Source of the DNA: HyVt-443 sp964544655
GTDB lineage: Bacteria > Pseudomonadota > Gammaproteobacteria > Chromatiales > Chromatiaceae
NCBI GenBank assembly: GCA_964544655.1
Contig: CAZJCM010000027.1
Location: 1-47,334, forward strand
Direction: 5' to 3'
DNA: 47,334 nucleotides
The first letter of the stretch is position 1; every line of letters begins with the position of its first letter. A program made the translations under genes and the position numbers. A model generated the notes under the pieces. That model searched no databases. It was not told where the DNA came from and saw only the letters and a list, made by a program, of their open reading frames with translations. Shown here in pieces: positions 42,423 to 47,334 of the stretch.

Positions 42423-44243
42423 CTACTCAGCCTTGCCGCGGGCGGCGCGCTTGCGCTCCGGCTCCTTCAGATGGCGCTTGCGGATGCGGATCGACGACGG
42501 CGTGATCTCCACCAGTTCGTCATCCTCGATGAACTCCAGGGCCTGCTCCAGGGAGAAGACCACTGGCGGCGTCAGCAGAATATTCTCATCACTGCCGGCA
42601 GCACGGATATTGGTCAACTGCTTCGCCTTCAGCGGATTCACCGTGAGGTCATTGTTGCGGGCATGGATACCGACCACCTGGCCTTCGTACACCTCGTCGC
42701 CCGGCTTGGTGAACAGACGCCCCCGCTCCTGCAGGTTGAACAGGGCATAGCCCAGGGCCTTGCCGGTACCGTTGGAGATCAGCACACCGTTGTTACGCGG
42801 CGCGATACCACCACTCTTGGCCGGGGCGTAGCGATCGAACACATGATAGATGAGACCGGTCCCCGAGGTCAGGGTCATGAATTCGGTCTGAAAACCGATC
42901 AGCCCCCGGGACGGAATATCATAGTCCAGGCGCACCCGGCCACGGCCGTCGGGCACCATATCCTTGAGCGTCCCCTTACGGGTTCCCAGGGCCTCCATGA
43001 CGCCACCCTGATGCTGTTCCTCCACGTCCACGGTCAGCTGCTCATAGGGCTCGCAGATCTCTCCATCCACCTCACGGAAGATCACTTCCGGACGCGACAC
43101 GGCAAGTTCATAACCTTCGCGGCGCATGTTCTCCAGCAGGATAGACAGGTGCAGCTCACCGCGGCCAGAAACCCGGAACTTCTCCGGGTCGTTACCCTCC
43201 TCCACCCGCAGGGCTACATTGTGAATCAACTCCCGCTCCAATCGATCCTTGAGCTGGCGGGAGGTGAGATACTTGCCATCCTTGCCGGCAAAGGGTGAGT
43301 TGTTGACCTGGAAGGTCATACTCACAGTCGGCTCATCCACGGTCAGCGGCGGCAGCGCCTCCACATGCTCCGGGTCACAAAATGTATCGGAGACATTCGG
43401 TGCCTCGATGCCGGCCAAGGCCACGATGTCGCCTGCACTGGCCTGCTCCACCTCGACCCGGTCCAGGCCAAGAAAGCCATACACCTGCGCCACCTTGGCC
43501 CGATGGGTATCGCCGTCCCGCTTCTCCACCACGATCTGCATATTGCGGTATACCGACCCACGGGTGATGCGTCCCACGGCAATAGCCCCCACATAGCTGT
43601 TGTAGGCCAGGGTGGAGACCTGCATCTGGAACGGCCCGTCCGGATCCACATCAGGGGGTGGGCAATTGTCCACTATGGCCTGGAACAACGGGGTCATATC
43701 GCCATCCCGGACATCCTCCTCCAGTCCGGCGTAGCCATTGATGGCAGAAGCGTAGACGATGGGAAAGTCCAGCTGTTCATCGTTGGCGCCCAGACGATCG
43801 AACAGATCGAAGGTCTGGTCGATCACCCAGTCGGGGCGCGCCCCTTCACGGTCGATCTTGTTCACCACCACGATCGGCTTGAGGCCGTGCTTGAACGCCT
43901 TCTGGGTGACAAAACGGGTCTGCGGCATCGGCCCTTCCACCGCATCCACCAGCAACAGCACCGAATCGACCATGGAGAGTACCCGCTCCACCTCACCGCC
44001 GAAGTCGGCGTGACCGGGAGTATCCACGATGTTGATCCGGTAATCGTTCCAGCGGATCGCCGTATTCTTCGACAGAATGGTGATACCCCGCTCTTTCTCC
44101 AGGTCATTGGAGTCCATCACCCGTTCCACCGGGCCGAAGCGGTCTCCCAGGGTGCCCGACTGCTGCAGCAGCTGGTCGACCAGGGTGGTTTTGCCATGGT
44201 CGACGTGGGCGATGATGGCGATATTACGAAGCTTGTTGATCAT
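42423..44243 (-). CDS. typA: Translational GTPase TypA/BipA
   Basis: The 606-residue protein has all EF-G-like features: P-loop AHVDHGKTTLVDQLL, switch I RGITILSKNT, DTPGHADFGGE and NKIDREGARP in the G domain. Then come the beta-barrel, EF-G III/V-like domains (GRGELHLSILLENMRREGYE) and the BipA-specific C-terminal domain ending in a basic tail. TypA binds ribosomes and helps 50S assembly and stress adaptation; in E. coli it is needed at low temperature. Length and motifs are standard. It appears to be monocistronic with a 550-base AT-rich upstream region. Confidence 0.98.
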   Translation of the reverse strand: MINKLRNIAIIAHVDHGKTTLVDQLLQQSGTLGDRFGPVERVMDSNDLEKERGITILSKNTAIRWNDYRINIVDTPGHADFGGEVERVLSMVDSVLLLVDAVEGPMPQTRFVTQKAFKHGLKPIVVVNKIDREGARPDWVIDQTFDLFDRLGANDEQLDFPIVYASAINGYAGLEEDVRDGDMTPLFQAIVDNCPPPDVDPDGPFQMQVSTLAYNSYVGAIAVGRITRGSVYRNMQIVVEKRDGDTHRAKVAQVYGFLGLDRVEVEQASAGDIVALAGIEAPNVSDTFCDPEHVEALPPLTVDEPTVSMTFQVNNSPFAGKDGKYLTSRQLKDRLERELIHNVALRVEEGNDPEKFRVSGRGELHLSILLENMRREGYELAVSRPEVIFREVDGEICEPYEQLTVDVEEQHQGGVMEALGTRKGTLKDMVPDGRGRVRLDYDIPSRGLIGFQTEFMTLTSGTGLIYHVFDRYAPAKSGGIAPRNNGVLISNGTGKALGYALFNLQERGRLFTKPGDEVYEGQVVGIHARNNDLTVNPLKAKQLTNIRAAGSDENILLTPPVVFSLEQALEFIEDDELVEITPSSIRIRKRHLKEPERKRAARGKAE

Positions 44244-44792
44244 GAGAGGGGGGTTCCAGCAGGAGAATTAAGGAGTCGGGCAATGAAAAGCCGACCATTA
44301 TAGCTGATTCAGGCAACAACGGGGCAACTATTCAGCATTGTGTCAGATTGGCTGCGGGGAAATGTCAATCAATGAGTTAACGCCGATTCATGAGAAGACA
44401 AATGCAGCTGCGGCAATATCATCTTGTTGATAAAAATCAAATTCCGGTTACTCACAGTTTCTGTGGATAACTTTGTGGAAAATTGCCGGGCATTTCCCGC
44501 AAACCCGCATTCCAGCGCAAGTTTCTTTAAATTGTAAAAAAAACATACAAATTATATCTCGCACAAAATCAATGACTTACGGCGAAAGACTTTTTCTTTG
44601 CAGATTATTGACAGGCATCGCCTTTCCTGGCATAGCGTCACACTCCAGTGTGCATAACCCATATAACCAAGGCTGCCACGGCCCCGTAATCGCACAGAAA
44701 CGTGAAGAGGGGCTTGGACATCCCGGGCCCCTTTTGAAACAATTGACGGCCCAGAACTCCCGCGCACTCGCTGAATTCATCTTGAGGCCATC
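44244..44792. promoter_or_regulatory. AT-rich divergent intergenic region upstream of typA
   Basis: This 550-base region is distinctly richer in A/T than its neighbours. It contains an exact DnaA-box (TGTGGATAA, complement of TTATCCACA, at 44462-44470), a palindrome CACACTCCAGTGTG near 44640, and a weak hairpin AGGGGC/GCCCCT with short T-run at 44708-44735 that could attenuate the SH3 gene. An open frame at 44473-44796 has no coding character. Confidence 0.45.
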
Positions 44793-45461
44793 GTGAATAA
44801 AATACTGCTGTTTCTGCTGCTCTTGCTCTCGTCGAACGCCATCTTCGCGGAAAGCCGCTATGTCACCGACCAGTTCAAGATCACCATGCGCTCAGGAGAG
44901 AGCGCCACCCACAAGATCGTGCGCATGCTGCCCAGCGGCTATAAATTGGAACTGCTGAAATCGAACCCCAAGACAGGTTACTCCCAGGTACGCACCAAAG
45001 ATGGCAAGACCGGCTATGTGCTGACCCGGCAGCTGATGAAGATCCCGGTTGCCCGTGAGCGGCTGGCCAAGGCGGAGGAGAGATTGCGTGAGTTGCAGCA
45101 AGAGCCGGACAAGCTCTCTGCACAGCTGGCCAAACTGCAGACGGAACACCAGACGCTGCAGGACGAATACAGCACGCTGAAGCAGACCAAGGAGAAGTTG
45201 AGCAAAGAGCTGGAATCGATCCGCCGCACTGCAGCCAATGCAATTCGCATCTCCAACGAGCGCAACGAGCTGCGTAAGCTGGTGGCCCAGTTGACGCACC
45301 AGGTGGAGGAGCTGAAGCAGGAGAACCGGGAGCTGAACAACGACAGCAACCAGCAGTGGTTCATCATCGGCGCCGGGGTGATCATCCTGGGAATTATTCT
45401 GGGGCTGATCCTGCCCCACCTGCGCTTCCAGCGGCGCAAGAGCAGTTGGGGGTCGCTGTAA
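44793..45461 (+). CDS. TIGR04211-type SH3 domain membrane protein
   Basis: The 222-residue protein has a signal peptide (cleavage after IFA), a bacterial SH3 domain at about 20-85 (YVTDQFKITMRSGESATHK, SGYKLELL, YVLTRQL), a long coiled coil (90-190) and a C-terminal membrane helix (WFIIGAGVIILGIILGLILP) with a basic end. This is the plan of the TIGR04211/YgiM family, which is anchored in the inner membrane and faces the periplasm. Function is not established, although cell-envelope roles have been suggested. The start is GTG at 44793. It converges with ilvD. Confidence 0.93.
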   Translation: MNKILLFLLLLLSSNAIFAESRYVTDQFKITMRSGESATHKIVRMLPSGYKLELLKSNPKTGYSQVRTKDGKTGYVLTRQLMKIPVARERLAKAEERLRELQQEPDKLSAQLAKLQTEHQTLQDEYSTLKQTKEKLSKELESIRRTAANAIRISNERNELRKLVAQLTHQVEELKQENRELNNDSNQQWFIIGAGVIILGIILGLILPHLRFQRRKSSWGSL

Positions 45462-45480
45462 AGCGGACCTCAACCATATT

Positions 45481-45519
45481 ACCCCCGCAGGAGCGGCGAA
45501 GGCGCTGCTCCTGCAGGGT
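45481..45519. terminator. REP-like hairpin between convergent genes
   Basis: GCAGGAGC (45487-45494) pairs with GCTCCTGC (45507-45514), flanked by ACCC/GGGT. The loop GGCGAAGGC and stem are like common proteobacterial REP hairpins. It lies between the tail-to-tail ends of the SH3 gene and ilvD, with no T-run, so it may act as a bidirectional transcript end. Confidence 0.55.
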
Positions 45520-45542
45520 GTGGGGTAGTCACATGCGGAGGT

Positions 45543-47334
45543 TCAGCGTTTGAGCTGGGAGAGATCCCGCACCGCGCCGTGGGCGGCACTGGTGGTCAGG
45601 GCCGCATAGGCCCGCAGCGCCTCCGACACCACCCGCTCCCGGTCGACCGGCTGCCAGGCGCTTTCGCCCTTGGCCGCCATCGCCTCACGACGGGCGGCAA
45701 GCTGCTCATCGCTCAGGGCTATGCGGATGGAACGGTTGGGAATATCGATCTCAATGGTATCGCCCTCCTCCACCAAGCCGATATTACCCCCCTCCGCCGC
45801 TTCCGGTGAGCAGTGGCCGATGGAGAGCCCGGAGGTACCACCGGAAAAACGGCCGTCGGTGATCAGGGCGCAGACCTTGCCCAATCCCTTGGACTTGAGG
45901 TAGCTGGTGGGATAGAGCATCTCCTGCATGCCCGGACCACCCTTGGGGCCTTCATAACGGATGATGATCACGTCACCCGGCTGGATCCGGCCATTGAGGA
46001 TCGCCTCCACCGCCGTATCCTGGCTCTCGAACACCCGGGCCGGGCCGCTGAACCGCAGGATCGACTCGTCCACACCGGCAGTCTTGACGATGCAGCCCTC
46101 CTCCGCGAGATTGCCATAGAGCACCGCCAGACCACCATCCTGACTGTAGGCATGGACCTGGTCACGAATACAGCCCTGCTCCCGGTCGAGATCCAGGCTG
46201 GGATAGCGCTTGTTCTGACTGAACGCCTCCTGGGTGGGAACACCGCCGGGCGCAGCACGGAAGAATTCCTGGCGCTTTGGGTCGTCACTGAAACGCACGT
46301 CCCACAAGGCCAGGGCCTCACCCATGGTCCGGGCATGCACCGTGGGGGGCTGCCGGTGGAGCAGGCCGGCCCGGTCCAGCTCACCAAGGATGCCAAACAC
46401 GCCGCCGGCGCGATGCACGTCTTCCATGTGATAGGTCTGGATCGAGGGTGCCACCTTGCACAGGTGGGGCACCTTGCGCGATATGCGGTCGATGTCCGCC
46501 ATGTTGAACTCGACTTTCGCCTCATGGGCGGCGGCCAGCAGATGCAGCACCGTATTGGTGGATCCCCCCATAGCGATGTCCAGGGCCATGGCATTCTCGA
46601 ACGCCTCACGACAGGCGATGCTGCGGGGCAACACCGACTCATCATCGTTCTCGTAGTACCGGCGGGCCAGGCCGACGATGATGCTGCCGGCCTCCAGGAA
46701 CAGGCGCTTGCGATCCGCATGGGTGGCCACCAGCGAGCCGTTGCCGGGCAGGGAGAGGCCCAGCGCCTCGGTCAGGCAATTCATCGAGTTGGCGGTGAAC
46801 ATGCCGGAGCAGGAGCCACAGGTGGGGCAGGCGGAGCGCTCCACTATGGCCACATCCGCATCGCTCTCGTTGTCATCCGCCGCCATCACCATGGCGTCTA
46901 CCAGATCCAGATGCAGTGTCTCCTCATGGACCACGGCCTTACCTGCCTCCATCGGTCCGCCAGAGACAAAAATGGTGGGGATGTTCAGCCGCAGGGCGGC
47001 CATGATCATCCCCGGCGTGATCTTGTCGCAGTTGGAGATACAGACCAGGGCATCGGCACAGTGGGCGTTGACCATGTATTCCACCGAGTCGGCGATGATG
47101 TCCCGTGACGGCAAAGAATAGAGCATGCCGCCATGGCCCATGGCGATGCCATCATCGATGGCGATGGTATTGAACTCCTTGGCCACGCCGCCAGCGCGTT
47201 CGATCTCACGCGCCACCAGTTGCCCCATATCCTTGAGGTGGACATGGCCGGGCACGAACTGGGTGAAGGAGTTGGCGACAGCGATGATCGGCTTGTCGAA
47301 ATCCTCGTCCTTCATGCCTGTGGCGCGCCACAGG
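45543..47334 (-). CDS. ilvD: Dihydroxy-acid dehydratase IlvD (partial, 5' end beyond window)
   Basis: At least 596 residues are visible. The frame continues past the right edge (LWRATG precedes an internal Met), so the true start and about 20 residues are missing. It is the E. coli-type long enzyme: SFTQFVPGHVHLKDMG, DDGIAMGHGGMLYSLPSR, and the iron-sulfur cysteines in NCDKITPGM and CPTCGSCSGMFTANSMN. IlvD dehydrates dihydroxy-isovalerate and dihydroxy-methylvalerate in branched-chain amino acid synthesis and uses an oxygen-sensitive [4Fe-4S] cluster in enzymes of this type. It converges with the SH3 gene; no other ilv gene is in view. Confidence 0.97.
   Translation of the reverse strand, partial: LWRATGMKDEDFDKPIIAVANSFTQFVPGHVHLKDMGQLVAREIERAGGVAKEFNTIAIDDGIAMGHGGMLYSLPSRDIIADSVEYMVNAHCADALVCISNCDKITPGMIMAALRLNIPTIFVSGGPMEAGKAVVHEETLHLDLVDAMVMAADDNESDADVAIVERSACPTCGSCSGMFTANSMNCLTEALGLSLPGNGSLVATHADRKRLFLEAGSIIVGLARRYYENDDESVLPRSIACREAFENAMALDIAMGGSTNTVLHLLAAAHEAKVEFNMADIDRISRKVPHLCKVAPSIQTYHMEDVHRAGGVFGILGELDRAGLLHRQPPTVHARTMGEALALWDVRFSDDPKRQEFFRAAPGGVPTQEAFSQNKRYPSLDLDREQGCIRDQVHAYSQDGGLAVLYGNLAEEGCIVKTAGVDESILRFSGPARVFESQDTAVEAILNGRIQPGDVIIIRYEGPKGGPGMQEMLYPTSYLKSKGLGKVCALITDGRFSGGTSGLSIGHCSPEAAEGGNIGLVEEGDTIEIDIPNRSIRIALSDEQLAARREAMAAKGESAWQPVDRERVVSEALRAYAALTTSAAHGAVRDLSQLKR

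Noticed and set aside
44244..44792. Chromosomal replication origin
   Set aside because: Only a single exact DnaA-box and no dnaA, gidA or rpmH neighbours.
44473..44796. 107-codon open frame upstream of the SH3 gene
   Set aside because: AT-rich non-coding composition, no ribosome site and no recognisable motif; it overlaps the GTG start of the real gene.
45813..47108. Plus-strand open frame of 431 codons opposite ilvD
   Set aside because: The minus strand encodes well-conserved IlvD across the whole span; the His/Gly-rich antisense product matches nothing.

Overview
The window looks like a chromosomal segment of a free-living or host-associated gammaproteobacterium. Reasons are the rpoD-tRNA(CAU) junction, the hisB-H-A-F...hisE-tatABC order, an E. 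coli-type ilvD, monofunctional hisB, a TIGR04211-type SH3 protein, fairly high GC, and many paralogous GGDEF/EAL and multi-PAS sensor proteins. A sulfur-oxidising or Chromatiales-like lineage is plausible, but I infer this from gene style only. No phage, integrase, transposase gene or CRISPR array is visible.

Layout. (1) 1-398: the last codons of rpoD, a decayed 5' copy of a tRNA, and an intact CAU-anticodon tRNA, probably tRNA-Ile2. (2) About 0.5-28.3 kb: an almost uninterrupted signalling island of 14 genes, 13 of them signal-transduction proteins plus one rubredoxin. It holds a NarL-type two-component pair; an HTH-receiver protein overlapping a receiver/HD-GYP/PAS/PAS/GGDEF/EAL protein and followed by a hybrid kinase; a zinc-binding-type chemoreceptor in an operon with a c-haem-motif GGDEF-EAL protein; a rubredoxin and HD-GYP pair; a large membrane GGDEF-EAL protein; a receiver-GGDEF-EAL protein; and a translationally coupled triplet of multi-PAS kinase, receiver-HDOD and receiver-degenerate HD-GYP. 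(3) 28.5-31.8 kb: an EamA transporter, a pentapeptide-repeat protein and a DUF255 thioredoxin-fold protein. (4) 32.4-38.5 kb: a minus-strand run hisB-hisH-hisA-hisF-SYLF-hisE-tatA-tatB-tatC. hisI is absent from its usual place, a SYLF lipid-binding protein sits there instead, and TatC carries a long acidic, FimV-like tail. (5) 38.9-41.5 kb: a second c-haem-motif GGDEF-EAL protein. (6) 41.5 kb to the end: dtd, typA/bipA, an SH3-domain membrane protein, and ilvD cut by the right edge.

How the genes work together. Seven proteins carry cyclic-di-GMP domains (five GGDEF-EAL, one of which also has HD-GYP; one stand-alone HD-GYP; one inactivated HD-GYP). Their inputs appear to be phosphorelay receivers, PAS/GAF sensors, membrane segments and two CxxCH (haem c-like) periplasmic domains. 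This suggests a local hub that joins redox or energy sensing, chemotaxis and second-messenger turnover.

Non-coding structure. The most distinctive non-coding signal is a dispersed intergenic repeat, with four good copies all in + orientation. A conserved core (GGCGGCAGGGATGCC, then AAGCCTCCA.GGATGGATT.ACGG) is enclosed by long arms whose sequence differs from copy to copy yet stays self-complementary. Other items are REP-like palindromes, a 40-bp-period direct repeat that forms the 3' end of one coding sequence, and several isolated perfect inverted repeats next to regulatory genes.
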